NCBI GenBank assembly: GCA_036009105.1
Contig: DASYMJ010000043.1
Location: 38,832-102,831 of the forward strand
Length of the DNA stretch: 64,000 nt
Origin: JAFAVZ01 sp036009105
GTDB lineage: Bacteria; Acidobacteriota; Thermoanaerobaculia; Gp7-AA8
Reading direction: 5' to 3'
The position numbers and the translations under genes were made by a program. The notes under the pieces are model-generated. The model was not told the DNA's origin. It ran no database searches and saw only the letters and a list, made by a program, of their open reading frames with translations. The first letter of the stretch is position 1. Every line of letters begins with the position of its first letter. Below are positions 51,859 through 60,781 of this stretch, in pieces.

Positions 51859-54186
51859 TTACAGCTTCTCCACCACCTCGCCCAGCAGGAACGTCTCGCA
51901 CAGGCCCCGGAAGTCGGCCAGGGGGACCGGCTCGGTGGGGTGCATGTCCGTGAGGCGGTGATACAGATCGCGCACCGAGGAGCGCTTGTCGGCGAGGAGC
52001 TCGACGGTCAGCGCGCCGCGGAGGGAGAAGAGGCGGATGAAATCGCCGCGGGGCATGCGCAGCGGGTTGCGTACATCGTCCGAGCGCGGGTCCCACAACC
52101 CGATGAGCACCTCGTCCAGATCGTCGGAATCGGGCCGGACGCAGATCACGATCTCGTTCTCGATGGCATGCTCGTGCGTCGTCTTCTCCGGGAAGGGATG
52201 GATCTCGAACGTCTCGCGGTCCTGATGCAGCTCCTGGCGCAGCAGCGAGACGAGCGACTCGCCCGCATCGATCGGCGTGGTCTCCGCCTCGCCCGGCGCG
52301 AACGGCACGACCTCGCCGATCTCGATGTTGTCCAGCCCCTTGAGCGAGACCGAGCCGAGGAGGCGGATGCCGATCGATTCCAGGCCGGCGACGGCGGGGG
52401 CGAAGCCGATGTAGCTGCCGAACGGCGCGCGCACGCGCAGGAGGCCCTGCCCCTCGTTGGTCAGCTCCCCGGAGAGCTCCTGCAACAGCGAGAACGACGT
52501 CACGATCCCTTCGTTCACCAGGTTCCCGTTCGCGTTCAGGTACGCGTAGAACTCGCGCGCGTGCTGGGTGTGATCGATCATGTCCACCCCGCGCTCGAGC
52601 GGGGCGAAGAACTGCTGCACCTTCGAGGAATCGTAGCCGCGCGCCACCAGAAACGCCGCGAACTCCTCGATCTCCTTGTTCGACTTGCCGGTGGTGAGGC
52701 GGGAGAGCTCCACGATGCCGGGGCCGTAGAACTCGGTGATCCGCTCCGGCGACTCGGGTGAGCCCTTCATCGGCAGCAGGCGGTAATAGCCGTAGTTCAG
52801 CGCGATGCGCAGCCCCTTGTTGAACGCGAAGCCCTTGCGGCGCATCTCCGCGTAGAAGCGCTGGATCTCCACCGCGGCGCGGATCACGCGCAGCGCGCGG
52901 CGGGTGGTGTAGAACGCGCCGTCGCCGAGGAACTTCTCGAACTGGAGGAGGTGCCGTTGGGCGATCCCTTCCAGCTTGCGCTGGAAGAGCAGCATCTGCC
53001 GGTAGGAGCTGATCTCCTCCTTCCGTCCGCCGCGCCGGATGTTGCCCAGCGTCTCGGAGAAGGAGGAGATGTCGTAGATGATGCCGAAGCGGTGGATCAT
53101 CGGATCGACCACGCCGGGGCGGCCGAAGTCGAGAGGGCGGGTGGAGCGGGAGAAGGAGCCGCCGCCGCGCCGGTCGACCGGCACGATCTGGCCGTCGCCC
53201 GTCGTGGTCATCCAGACGATGCCGCGCCGCAGCTGATTGAGCACCGAGTACTCGCGCAGGCGCCGGGCGATGAGCTGGAACTGCTCGCGCTCCTCCCGCG
53301 TCACCGCGTTCTCCACCGTGGGATGCTCGAAGAGAAAGGCCTGGAACCGCGAGTCGAGCAGCAGGGCCAGGGTGATGCCCTGATCGGCCGTGGTGCCGAA
53401 GAGGGGGAGGGAGGCCTTGAACGTCCGGTCGCGCAGGAGCAGCTCGACGGCCGCTTCGCGCAGGCGCTCCACGCCGTCCCGGAAGGCCTGGAAGTCGCGC
53501 CGCAGGTAGCCGGTGATGAACGACCGCAGCTCGCGCAGGTCGGGCCCGATGAACTCCTCGGTCAGGATCAGGACGTCGTCCTGCAGGAGGCGGAAGAACT
53601 GCAGGCCGCGCTGTTCTTCGCCCTCCAGCGTGGAGGCGGCGCGCGCGGCGAGCTGCGTCATCTGCTCCCGCGTCTCGGCCGCCCAGCGGGCGAAGATGCG
53701 GTACTTGAGCGCCTCCCCCTGGGTGCGGCCGGCGTGCGAGTCGCGCTTGCTCACCCCGCGCACGACGGTGGAGAAGTGGCGGGCCAGGTCGAGGGAGTGA
53801 GCCAGCCAGAAGATGGCGTGGTAGTCGTTGAGCAGGTTCGACATCAGCGCGTTCTCGGCCAGCTTCATCAGGTGCGAGATGTACGCGTTGAAGGCGAGGG
53901 TGGCGCGCTCCTTCGACTCCTGCTTCCGGTCCAGCTGCCAGGCGATCTCCTCGGCCAGCCAGCGATCGAGGCGCGCCTCGAGCTCCTTGAGCGGCTGCGC
54001 GTCGGCGACGGCGAAGCCGAGGCTGGGGGGCTGGGTTTCGTCGGCGGGGAAGATCTTGTAGGGCTGGGGGAGCATCGCATGTCCGCGCGGGAACAGCTCC
54101 TCCAGCGTCCTCGCCAGGTCGGCGGGGAGGAGGAAGGTGGCGGCCTCCGGCCGGCCGGAAAGGTAGGAAACGACCGCGGATTGCAT
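51859..54186 (-). CDS. Large protein with degenerate class III nucleotidyl cyclase domain
   Basis: 775 residues, no signal peptide or membrane helix. A helical N-terminal half (about 80-360) is followed by a segment resembling class III adenylate/guanylate cyclases: YDISSF with a metal Asp372, KFLGDGAFY with Asp422, LRIALNYGYYRLLPM, then EFYGPGIVELSRL where active cyclases have the DYTVIGDAVNLAARL type motif. The two metal Asp residues and the last Arg are kept; the transition-state Asn is replaced by Glu and the base-specifying position differs. It may bind a nucleotide without cyclising it. The C-terminal 270 residues are unrecognised. Divergent from the DnaC-like gene. Confidence 0.75.
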   Translation of the reverse strand: MQSAVVSYLSGRPEAATFLLPADLARTLEELFPRGHAMLPQPYKIFPADETQPPSLGFAVADAQPLKELEARLDRWLAEEIAWQLDRKQESKERATLAFNAYISHLMKLAENALMSNLLNDYHAIFWLAHSLDLARHFSTVVRGVSKRDSHAGRTQGEALKYRIFARWAAETREQMTQLAARAASTLEGEEQRGLQFFRLLQDDVLILTEEFIGPDLRELRSFITGYLRRDFQAFRDGVERLREAAVELLLRDRTFKASLPLFGTTADQGITLALLLDSRFQAFLFEHPTVENAVTREEREQFQLIARRLREYSVLNQLRRGIVWMTTTGDGQIVPVDRRGGGSFSRSTRPLDFGRPGVVDPMIHRFGIIYDISSFSETLGNIRRGGRKEEISSYRQMLLFQRKLEGIAQRHLLQFEKFLGDGAFYTTRRALRVIRAAVEIQRFYAEMRRKGFAFNKGLRIALNYGYYRLLPMKGSPESPERITEFYGPGIVELSRLTTGKSNKEIEEFAAFLVARGYDSSKVQQFFAPLERGVDMIDHTQHAREFYAYLNANGNLVNEGIVTSFSLLQELSGELTNEGQGLLRVRAPFGSYIGFAPAVAGLESIGIRLLGSVSLKGLDNIEIGEVVPFAPGEAETTPIDAGESLVSLLRQELHQDRETFEIHPFPEKTTHEHAIENEIVICVRPDSDDLDEVLIGLWDPRSDDVRNPLRMPRGDFIRLFSLRGALTVELLADKRSSVRDLYHRLTDMHPTEPVPLADFRGLCETFLLGEVVEKL

Positions 54187-54206
54187 GGACGGAGGGGAAA
54201 GTATAG

Positions 54207-54277
54207 CGAGTTGTCAGTTATCGGTTGTCAGTAGGCGCGGTTCTACTGATCACCGATCACTGACAACCGACAACTCG
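54207..54277. repeat. Inverted repeat of GTTGTCAGT units (family E)
   Basis: Left arm CGAGTTGTCAGTTATCGGTT.. and right arm ..CACTGACAACCGACAACTCG are imperfect complements around a short spacer. It occupies most of the 106-base gap between two divergent genes, where it may overlap both promoters; no -35/-10 pair was clear. Confidence 0.7.
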
Positions 54278-54292
54278 TCGTAAACTCCCCTC

Positions 54293-55012
54293 ATGCTCTC
54301 CCGCGCCCCCCAGCCCGCCCTCTGTCCCCGCTGCAGCGGCAGCGGCTGGATTCCGGTGGCGGGCGACTCCATGCGCGTGGAGCCGTGCGGCTGCCAGGGC
54401 GACCTGCGAAGGCAGCAGCGGCTGGGAGCGGCGCAGATCCCGAAGCGCTACGAGCACTGCTCGCTCGACACCTTCAAGGCCGGCTCGCCCACCCTGCGCA
54501 ACGCGAAGGCGCGCGTGCAGGAGTTCGTCGACCTCTGGCCCGGCACGGATGAAGGGCGGGGCCTGCTGCTCATCGGGCCGTGCGGCTCGGGCAAGACGCA
54601 TCTGGCCGTGGCCGTGCTGGTGGAGATCATCAACGCCGGCAAGCCGGGGCGGACGCTGTTCAACAACTTCCAGGACCTCATCCAGGAGATCCAGGCATCG
54701 TTCGACAACGACCAGGTGCCGAGCAAGTCGGAGCTCCTGCGGCCGCTGCTGGAAGTCGACCTCCTCGTCCTCGACGAGCTCGGGTCGCAGAAGCCGACCA
54801 CCTTCGTGCAGGACATCCTCTATTACGTGATCAACACGCGCTACAACGAAGAGCGGACCACCATCTTCACCACCAACTACGCCGACACCACCGATGCGAA
54901 GGAGGAGTCGCTCACCCAGCGCGTCGGCGTGCGGCTGCGCAGCCGGCTGTACGAGATGACGAACCTGATCTCCTTCGCCGGCGCGTCGGACTTCCGGCGG
55001 AACGTCATTTGA
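54293..55012 (+). CDS. DnaC/IstB-like ATP-binding protein
   Basis: 239 residues. An N-terminal zinc-finger-like set (CPRCSGSGW.. EPCGCQ), then an AAA+ domain with Walker A GPCGSGKTH (about 95), Walker B LLVLDELG, sensor-1 IFTTNY and a C-terminal Arg-rich segment (RLRSRLYEM). Proteins of this type load replicative helicase (DnaC) or assist transposases (IstB). No transposase is adjacent, so a helicase-loader role is more likely. It overlaps the next gene (TTGA). Confidence 0.85.
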   Translation: MLSRAPQPALCPRCSGSGWIPVAGDSMRVEPCGCQGDLRRQQRLGAAQIPKRYEHCSLDTFKAGSPTLRNAKARVQEFVDLWPGTDEGRGLLLIGPCGSGKTHLAVAVLVEIINAGKPGRTLFNNFQDLIQEIQASFDNDQVPSKSELLRPLLEVDLLVLDELGSQKPTTFVQDILYYVINTRYNEERTTIFTTNYADTTDAKEESLTQRVGVRLRSRLYEMTNLISFAGASDFRRNVI

Positions 55013-55944
55013 AGCGCAGCGTCACCGAAGTGATCCGGCGCGGCTTCGAGAGCATGCTCGCCAACTGGCCGGTGATCCTCCTCCGCCTGGGCGAGATGCT
55101 CCTCCTCGCCGCGGTCACCATCGCCCTCATCATCGCCATCCTGGTGCCGGTGCTCGTCTCGGCCGGCCTCTCGAAAATCGCCTGGGACGACATCGACTCC
55201 GCGCAGGAAGCGGTCCTCGCGTTTCTCACCGCCAACGCGCTGCTCATCATCTGGATCCTGATCGCCATCAGCATCGCCCTCCTGGTCTTCGTGGCCGTCC
55301 ATTCGTTCGTCGAGGCGGGAGCGGCGCAGGTCTTCCTCGATGCCGACCGCCGGGCCGGCGCCGCCGCGGAGGGGCCGCGCTCGCGCTTCGCCGCCTTCTC
55401 CATGGAGCGGTGGATGCTGGGCGGGCGGCGGGGGTGGTGGACCGCGTTCTGGATCTACAACCTGGTCTGGACCATCGCCGGCCTGATCCTGCTCATTCCG
55501 CTGGTCCTCGTCCTCGGCATCATGCTCATCCTGGGCGACGCGATGGCCTCGGTGATCCTGGGCTGCTTCGTGCTCGTGGTCGTGCTGTTCATGGCCGTCG
55601 TGATCGCCATCATCACGAACCTGGTGGCGGTGAAGGCCATCCTCGACTCGCTCGCCTACAGCCTGAACGCGCGGGATGCGCTGCGCATGGCGTGGCGCGA
55701 AGTGAAGACGGACCTGGGGCGGCACGTGGCGGTGGTCGCGGTGCTGATGCTCGTCGCGTTCGCCGTGGCGGGCGTCTTCGGGTCGGCCTCGCTCGGCTTC
55801 TCCTTCTCCCGCTCCCTCTCCTGGACGCTGCTCTTCGCGCCGATGCGCATCCTGCTCCAGCTCGCGAACAGCGCCGTTTCGGCGGCCATCGCCAACTGGA
55901 TGCTCGGCTCGTTCGCCGCGCTGGTCACGGAGCGCCGCCCCTGA
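55009..55944 (+). CDS. Polytopic membrane protein of unknown function
   Basis: 311 residues from a TTG overlapping the previous stop. About six hydrophobic segments (30-60, 75-100, 145-175, 178-205, 238-260, 270-295). The overall look is that of the DUF4013/YciC-type proteins with long hydrophobic helices, but no diagnostic motif was found. The gene lies in an apparent operon of three with the DnaC-like ATPase and an aminotransferase. Confidence 0.8.
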   Translation: MKRSVTEVIRRGFESMLANWPVILLRLGEMLLLAAVTIALIIAILVPVLVSAGLSKIAWDDIDSAQEAVLAFLTANALLIIWILIAISIALLVFVAVHSFVEAGAAQVFLDADRRAGAAAEGPRSRFAAFSMERWMLGGRRGWWTAFWIYNLVWTIAGLILLIPLVLVLGIMLILGDAMASVILGCFVLVVVLFMAVVIAIITNLVAVKAILDSLAYSLNARDALRMAWREVKTDLGRHVAVVAVLMLVAFAVAGVFGSASLGFSFSRSLSWTLLFAPMRILLQLANSAVSAAIANWMLGSFAALVTERRP

Positions 55945-57104
55945 TGCACGAGAGGTTTCTCTCCCGCGACGCGCGGAACATGGTGCCCTCCGAGATCCGC
56001 CGGTTCGCGAAGCTGATCAACGACCCGAACATCATCTCCTTCGCCGGCGGCGTGCCCAGTCCGGAGACGTTTCCGGCGGAGCGGATCGCGGAGATCGCCT
56101 CGCGCGTGGTGCGCGAGCGGCGGCACATCGCGCTGCAGTACGGGCCGACGCGCGGCCTGCCGCGGCTCTGCCAGTTCATCGCCGCGCGCACCGGCGCACC
56201 GGCCGAGCAGGTGCTGGTCACGACCGGCTCGCAGCAGGCCCTCGACCTCATCGCCCACACGCTGCTCGATCCTGGCGACGTGGTGCTCGTCGAGCTGCCG
56301 ACGTACATCGGCGGCACCGCCTCGTTTCATGCGCGCAGCGCGACGCTGGCCGGCGTGGAGCAGGACGACGAAGGGATCGTGCCGGAGTCGCTGGAGGAAG
56401 TGGCGCGCCGGGTCCGTCCCAAGCTGCTCTACACCATTCCCAACTTCCAGAACCCGTCCGGCAGGCTGATGACGCGGGCGCGCCGGGACGAGGTGCTGCG
56501 CATCGCCCGCGAGCTCGATTTCCTCATCATCGAAGATGACCCGTACGGGGAGCTGGTCTACGTCGACGGCGCGGACACGACGCCGATGCGCACCCGCGAC
56601 GAAGACGGCCGGGTGATCTACCTCGGCTCGTTCTCCAAGGTGCTCGCGCCGGGCCTGCGCTGCGGCTTCGTCGTGGCGCCGCCCGCCCTCGCCGCCCGCA
56701 TCGAGATCGCCAAACAGGCGGCCGACCTCTGCTCCGGGATGCTCGACCAGTCGATCGTCGACGAGTTCTGCGCCGCGGGCGAGCTCGATCCGCAGATCGA
56801 GAAAGTGCGCGCCTTCTATCGCGGCAAGCGCAATGTGCTGATCGGGGAGCTGGAGCGCCACTTCGCCGGCCGCGCGCACTGGACGCCGGCGGACGGCGGC
56901 CTCTTCACCTTCGTCACCCTCTCCGCGGAGGTCGACACCGCGGCGAAGATCGAGGAGGCGGTGCGGAACGGCGTGGCCTACATCCCCGGCGGCCCGTTCT
57001 TCGTGGACGGCAGCGGCCGGAACACCATGCGCCTCACCTTCGCGAAGGAGCCGGACGGGCGGATCCGGGAGGGGATGGCGCGGCTGTCGGAGCTGTTCGG
57101 CTGA
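55944..57104 (+). CDS. PLP-dependent aminotransferase class I/II
   Basis: 386 residues of fold type I: PNIISFAGGVPSPETFP, LQYGPTRGLPRLCQFIA, TTGSQQALDLIAHTLLDPGD, the YTIPNFQNPSG and EDDPYGEL motifs, and the PLP Lys232 in GSFSKVLAPGLRCG. This is the subgroup that includes 2-aminoadipate aminotransferase LysN and the MocR-type domains; it would transfer the amino group between a 2-oxoacid and an amino acid. The specific substrate cannot be told. The ATG shares one base with the previous stop (TGATG). Confidence 0.92.
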   Translation: MHERFLSRDARNMVPSEIRRFAKLINDPNIISFAGGVPSPETFPAERIAEIASRVVRERRHIALQYGPTRGLPRLCQFIAARTGAPAEQVLVTTGSQQALDLIAHTLLDPGDVVLVELPTYIGGTASFHARSATLAGVEQDDEGIVPESLEEVARRVRPKLLYTIPNFQNPSGRLMTRARRDEVLRIARELDFLIIEDDPYGELVYVDGADTTPMRTRDEDGRVIYLGSFSKVLAPGLRCGFVVAPPALAARIEIAKQAADLCSGMLDQSIVDEFCAAGELDPQIEKVRAFYRGKRNVLIGELERHFAGRAHWTPADGGLFTFVTLSAEVDTAAKIEEAVRNGVAYIPGGPFFVDGSGRNTMRLTFAKEPDGRIREGMARLSELFG

Positions 57105-57111
57105 TACTCCG

Positions 57112-57753
57112 TTACGGAAATTCGAGGCAATTCATGTCGGGCGGCGGCGGAGCGGGAGGCGGTGGGGAAGGCACTACGCGCGATTCCACAGGAGCGGCCT
57201 GCGCCGAGGGGAAGACCGAGCCGAACAGATTCGCGACGGCGGCGATGAAGCCCGCGCCGGCAATCGGACGCGGCTGCGCGGGTGCCTGGAGAACGATTTC
57301 CAGCCCTCGATCGATATAGCTGGGGGCGAACGCGGGCACCAGGCGAACGTATCGCGATGGCTCCGGCTGGTCGATCTTCTCCAGAACGACTACGTACGTC
57401 GTGTCCTGCAGGCTGCCGTCGAGTGCGCGAACCCACTCCGGCGAGAAGGGAGGGAAGCGGAGATCGACGATGCCGTAGTCGACGCTGGTCTCCCGCGGCA
57501 GCGACTCGATGATGACGCAGCCGTGCGACGTCAGCTGGGGGATGGCGCTCTTCAGCGCAGCTTTCGTGCCGCGTAAGAAGCGTGCCTGGTACCTCTCGCC
57601 CCTCCTGACATTCGCGTGAAGCAGCACTCGCTGCCGCAGCGTGATCCGAAGGCCAGGCAGGTCGGAATACGCCAGCGGTGGTACGGCGATGATCTTTGCT
57701 GCCGCCGGCAACGAGGCGAAGACGAGGAAAACGAGGAAGAGACGCGTACGCAT
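57112..57753 (-). CDS. Secreted protein of unknown function
   Basis: 213 residues with signal peptide MRTRLFLVFLVFASLPAAA, a mixed domain of about 130 residues (VDYGIVDLRFPPFSPEWVRALDG.., TTYVVVLEKIDQ), and a proline-rich end (PSPPPPAPPPPD). GGAG lies eight bases before the ATG. It follows the membrane protein gene upstream by 11 bases, so the two form a pair; no family recognised. Confidence 0.75.
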   Translation of the reverse strand: MRTRLFLVFLVFASLPAAAKIIAVPPLAYSDLPGLRITLRQRVLLHANVRRGERYQARFLRGTKAALKSAIPQLTSHGCVIIESLPRETSVDYGIVDLRFPPFSPEWVRALDGSLQDTTYVVVLEKIDQPEPSRYVRLVPAFAPSYIDRGLEIVLQAPAQPRPIAGAGFIAAVANLFGSVFPSAQAAPVESRVVPSPPPPAPPPPDMNCLEFP

Positions 57754-57764
57754 CGAACGCTCCT

Positions 57765-58841
57765 TCAGTTGTGAACCGTTCTGGCGATGTGTTCGGAAAG
57801 CACGTCATGCGGCGGGAAAACCTTGATGCTCTCGATATCGTGACGCGAGACCTCCCGCACTATGTCTTCTTCGGGATAGTAAAGAGTCAGCAACTCCGTC
57901 GTACCGGCCAGCAGGAGAGCGCGAGACTCCAGCTGTCTCCGCTCGGCCAGCAATGGGGACTCAGGCACCGGCGGCTGCTCGCCCGCAGTTCCGGCCGGCG
58001 CTGCAGCCGGAGCGGAACTTTGCTTCGTCTCGTCGTCTGTGAAGTGGATGACGACCTCATTGAACGAGGTCGAGACGACCAGCTTGCCGTATTGATAGGG
58101 GAGGGCGAGCAGCACGATGGCAAGGGCGACGACGACGATCGTCCGTGCCGTCAGGAAGGCCAGTGTGGCAAATCGCGTGAGTCCGCGGATGTTTGACGAA
58201 TCCTGGAGCAAGGTTGCGGCCCAGACCAGCAGACCCAGCGTGATCGCCACGTTGACGAGGAACAGCGACTCGAGGTGATGGCGCGCGGTTGGCTGCCCTT
58301 TGCAGAGGTCGGTCAGCCTGGCTTCCGGTCCGGCGTGTGCGCAGATGATCGATTGCCACATTGACCGCGTCCGCCAGTCGAGCAGCGGCGATGCATCGAA
58401 GGAGTGCGAGAGATCCGCCCGCTCCACCAGAACATTTTCGATGAGCGCCGTAGGAATGTCGAAGGCGATCGCCTTCACCCCGAGCAGGAGAAGAATGATG
58501 AGGAAGCGGACCATCACCCCGCGGAGTGTGAGCGTGCGATCGCGAAAGCGAAGCGCGGCGAGCGCCGTCAGGGTCGCCGCGACCAGGACGATTCCGGTGA
58601 TCACCGGATGAAGTCCGACGGTCCGGAACAGAAGTGTGATCAGGTCGACAAAAAAACGCGCGCCGACCAGGCCATAGTCCGCCATTGCCACGTTGTAGTG
58701 GAGCTCTACGCCGAGCAGCCGATCTCTTGCGGCCTCGACGAGGTAGCCGATCGCAACGAGCGCTGCCGATGCGCCCGCCGACGTCAGGATCCAGGGAGGA
58801 ATGAGCAATCCCTGCCCTGGAGGAGGGTTCGTCTCTTTCAT
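57765..58841 (-). CDS. Membrane protein of unknown function
   Basis: 358 residues from ATG 58841. Five membrane segments (about 14-32, 62-100, 108-130, 190-215, 230-255), then about 100 soluble residues ending in RTVHN; a Pro/Ala-rich stretch after the last helix (SSAPAAAPAGTAGEQPPVPES) looks like a flexible spacer. No motif I recognise. Paired with the secreted protein gene downstream; base composition is slightly lower in GC than neighbours. Confidence 0.75.
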   Translation of the reverse strand: MKETNPPPGQGLLIPPWILTSAGASAALVAIGYLVEAARDRLLGVELHYNVAMADYGLVGARFFVDLITLLFRTVGLHPVITGIVLVAATLTALAALRFRDRTLTLRGVMVRFLIILLLLGVKAIAFDIPTALIENVLVERADLSHSFDASPLLDWRTRSMWQSIICAHAGPEARLTDLCKGQPTARHHLESLFLVNVAITLGLLVWAATLLQDSSNIRGLTRFATLAFLTARTIVVVALAIVLLALPYQYGKLVVSTSFNEVVIHFTDDETKQSSAPAAAPAGTAGEQPPVPESPLLAERRQLESRALLLAGTTELLTLYYPEEDIVREVSRHDIESIKVFPPHDVLSEHIARTVHN

Positions 58842-58899
58842 GACCGTGCGGTGAAATGGAGGGACGCGCTGACGATTTTCCCGGGAACCCAACCCCAAC

Positions 58900-59421
58900 C
58901 TAAACCGCCGTCCACACTCCTGGGTAGTCCACCACCCACCCCTCCTCGTTGACGCGCAGATCCGCCGTGAACGCGCCGCCGGCGCTCGTGTAGCGGTAGA
59001 GATCAGGCGAGAGCCGGCGGTAGGTCTGCTCCAGCGGCTCCAGCAGCATCGAGGGGAAGCGCAGCCACGCGGCGCGCACCGCGGCCTCTTCGCCGACCGG
59101 CAAGCCGAGCCGGCGGATGGGCAGCAGGTTCGTGACGGGGCTGAAGTTCAGGTCGATGTCGATGCAGCCGGCGACCTGGCGCTGCTCTTCACCATTGAGC
59201 AGCCAGGGATCGCCCGCAATGATGGAGACGTCCACCGGGCGCGGGCCGATGAAGCCGCGGACGTTCGCCGAAAGCGTGCGCCAGGAGGAGTCGCACACGA
59301 TCGAGTACGCCAGCGACACCGGCGCCCCTTGGTGAGCGAACACCGAGGCTCCTTCCAGAGAAGTGCCGGAGAGGCGCGAGGCCTCGTGACCGGGGCGATC
59401 CACCCATTGCCAAAGAATCAT
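58900..59421 (-). CDS. Putative glycolipid-binding family protein (PF06475-like)
   Basis: 173 residues: MILWQWVDRPGHEASRL, VSLAYSIVCDSSWRT, CIDIDLNFSPVTNLLPIRRLGLPVGEEAAVRAAWLRFPSM and YRYTSAGGAFTADLRVNEEGWVVDYPGVW. This run of motifs is that of the glycolipid-binding (DUF1089) family, a beta-barrel-like domain for which an actual ligand is hardly established. The start is 49 bases from the divergent thymidine kinase. Confidence 0.85.
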   Translation of the reverse strand: MILWQWVDRPGHEASRLSGTSLEGASVFAHQGAPVSLAYSIVCDSSWRTLSANVRGFIGPRPVDVSIIAGDPWLLNGEEQRQVAGCIDIDLNFSPVTNLLPIRRLGLPVGEEAAVRAAWLRFPSMLLEPLEQTYRRLSPDLYRYTSAGGAFTADLRVNEEGWVVDYPGVWTAV

Positions 59422-59470
59422 CGGAAATCCGTTATCCTCTCGCCAGCAAATCCCACGGAGGTCCCTCCCC

Positions 59471-60076
59471 TTGGAAAATTTTCGCGGCGGCTGGATTGAG
59501 ATCATCGCCGGAGGCATGTTCTCCGGCAAGTCGGAGGAGCTGATTCGCCGCATGCGGCGCGCGGTCATCGCCCGGCAGCGCGTGCAGGTCTTCAAGCCGA
59601 TCATCGACGACCGCTTCGCCACCGACGAAGTGGTCTCCCGGGACGAGCGGCGCCTCAAGGCCATCAGCGTCGCCACCAGCGCCGAGCTGCGGGCCCGCGT
59701 GGAGATCGGCGTGCAGGTCGTCGGCATCGACGAGATCCAGTTCTTCGACGGCGGCGTGGTCGAGGTCTGCATGCAGCTCGCGGACGCCGGCATCCGCGTC
59801 ATCGCCGCCGGCCTCGATCAGGACTACGTGCGCCGCCCGTTCGGCCCCATGCCCGCCCTGCTGGCCGTGGCGGAGGAAGTCTCCAAGATGCACGCGGTCT
59901 GCGTTCGTTGCCGTGGGGCCGCGCATTATTCACAGCGGGTGGCGGGGGGGAATGCGCAGGTGGAAGTGGGCGACTCCTCGTACGAGGCGCGTTGCCGCGG
60001 CTGTTACGAGCTCTACACGGCGGAGCCGGAAGAGGAGCCGGCGGTGCAGCTGACCATTCCTCAACCGGTGTCGTGA
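59471..60076 (+). CDS. tdk: Thymidine kinase (type II)
   Basis: 201 residues from TTG 59471, preceded by GGAGG nine bases upstream. P-loop GGMFSGKSEELIRR (about 14), Walker B GIDEIQFFDG with the catalytic Glu, a lid with the YxxRP-like VRRPFG, and a zinc site CVRC..CRGC (about 142-176). Phosphorylates thymidine with ATP for DNA precursor salvage in the cytoplasm. It stands alone: the upstream neighbour is divergent and the next gene has its own upstream region. Confidence 0.95.
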   Translation: MENFRGGWIEIIAGGMFSGKSEELIRRMRRAVIARQRVQVFKPIIDDRFATDEVVSRDERRLKAISVATSAELRARVEIGVQVVGIDEIQFFDGGVVEVCMQLADAGIRVIAAGLDQDYVRRPFGPMPALLAVAEEVSKMHAVCVRCRGAAHYSQRVAGGNAQVEVGDSSYEARCRGCYELYTAEPEEEPAVQLTIPQPVS

Positions 60077-60077
60077 T

Positions 60078-60151
60078 GTGACATGTTTTGTCACTCGGTG
60101 TCAGAAATCCCGTCACAAAGGCTGTTCCCGGCCTGGTCGTTTTTTCTGACA
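60078..60151. promoter_or_regulatory. Cluster of GTCAC/TGTCA motifs upstream of the pilin-like gene
   Basis: Within 74 bases: GTGAC-N7-GTCAC (60078-60094), GTGTCAG (60098), CGTCACA (60111) and CTGACAA (60146). Repeated half-sites in both orientations look like binding sites for a dimeric regulator, about 40-115 bases before the possible sigma-54 promoter. Inference from pattern only. Confidence 0.35.
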
Positions 60152-60190
60152 AGTTCCTGAATTCATTGCCCCTTGTGCCTTACGGAGCGG

Positions 60191-60206
60191 TTGGTATCCG
60201 GCTTGC
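60191..60206 (+). promoter_or_regulatory. Possible sigma-54 promoter for the pilin-like gene
   Basis: TTGGTATCCGGCTTGC fits the -24/-12 pattern (TGG then TTGC with GG and GC 12 bases apart); it deviates at one flanking -24 position and after the -12 GC. A transcript would begin near 60218, leaving a 20-base leader that holds the GGAGGAGGAA ribosome site. Confidence 0.4.
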
Positions 60207-60237
60207 CGTTAACCCCATGTCCGCGGAGGAGGAACAG

Positions 60238-60738
60238 GTGCGCAGGAGAGAGCAGGGCTTTACGTTGCCTGAGTTGCTCATGGTCGTGGCCATCATCGCC
60301 ATCCTGGCGGCGATCGCCATTCCGAATCTGCTCTCGGCCTTGAACCGCTCGAAGCAGAAGCGCACCGTGGCGGACATCCGCGCCATCGCCGTCGCCTGGG
60401 AGGCGCGGGCCACCGACACCGGCCGGTACAACGCCGCCGGCGTGGCGGACGGCATCTCCGTGCCGATCCCGGTCGACGATCTCAGCAACGTCCTGACCCC
60501 CACCTACATCAAGGCGCTGCCGACGAAGGACGGGTGGGGCCGCCAGTACCTCACCTTCACCGACTCTCCCTTCAACGACACCTCCGTCTCGAACCGATAC
60601 GCCATCGTCTCGGTCGGCCGCGACGGTTTGTTCAACGCCAGCCAGCCCATGGGGCCGTTCACCAATTTCGACTGCGACGTCCTCTATTCGAACGGAACGT
60701 TCCTCGCCTATCCGGAAGGGTCGCAGACCGACAAGTAG
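60238..60738 (+). CDS. Type IV pilin / GspG-like prepilin protein
   Basis: 166 residues. A short basic leader (MRRREQG) is followed by FTLPELLMVVAIIAILAAIAIPNLL, the prepilin cleavage site with Glu at mature position 5 and the hydrophobic helix. The soluble part contains KDGWGRQYLTF, which resembles the DPWG turn of GspG-type major pseudopilins. GTG 60238 has GGAGGAGGAA just upstream and gives a normal leader; ATG 60217 would lie at the possible transcript start. It is processed by prepilin peptidase and assembled from the inner membrane, probably into a pilus or pseudopilus. No other pilus gene is nearby. Confidence 0.88.
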   Translation: MRRREQGFTLPELLMVVAIIAILAAIAIPNLLSALNRSKQKRTVADIRAIAVAWEARATDTGRYNAAGVADGISVPIPVDDLSNVLTPTYIKALPTKDGWGRQYLTFTDSPFNDTSVSNRYAIVSVGRDGLFNASQPMGPFTNFDCDVLYSNGTFLAYPEGSQTDK

Positions 60739-60781
60739 TCCTCCCGGCCCGCGCCGTGCGAATGGCATACTCGCGCCGCAA

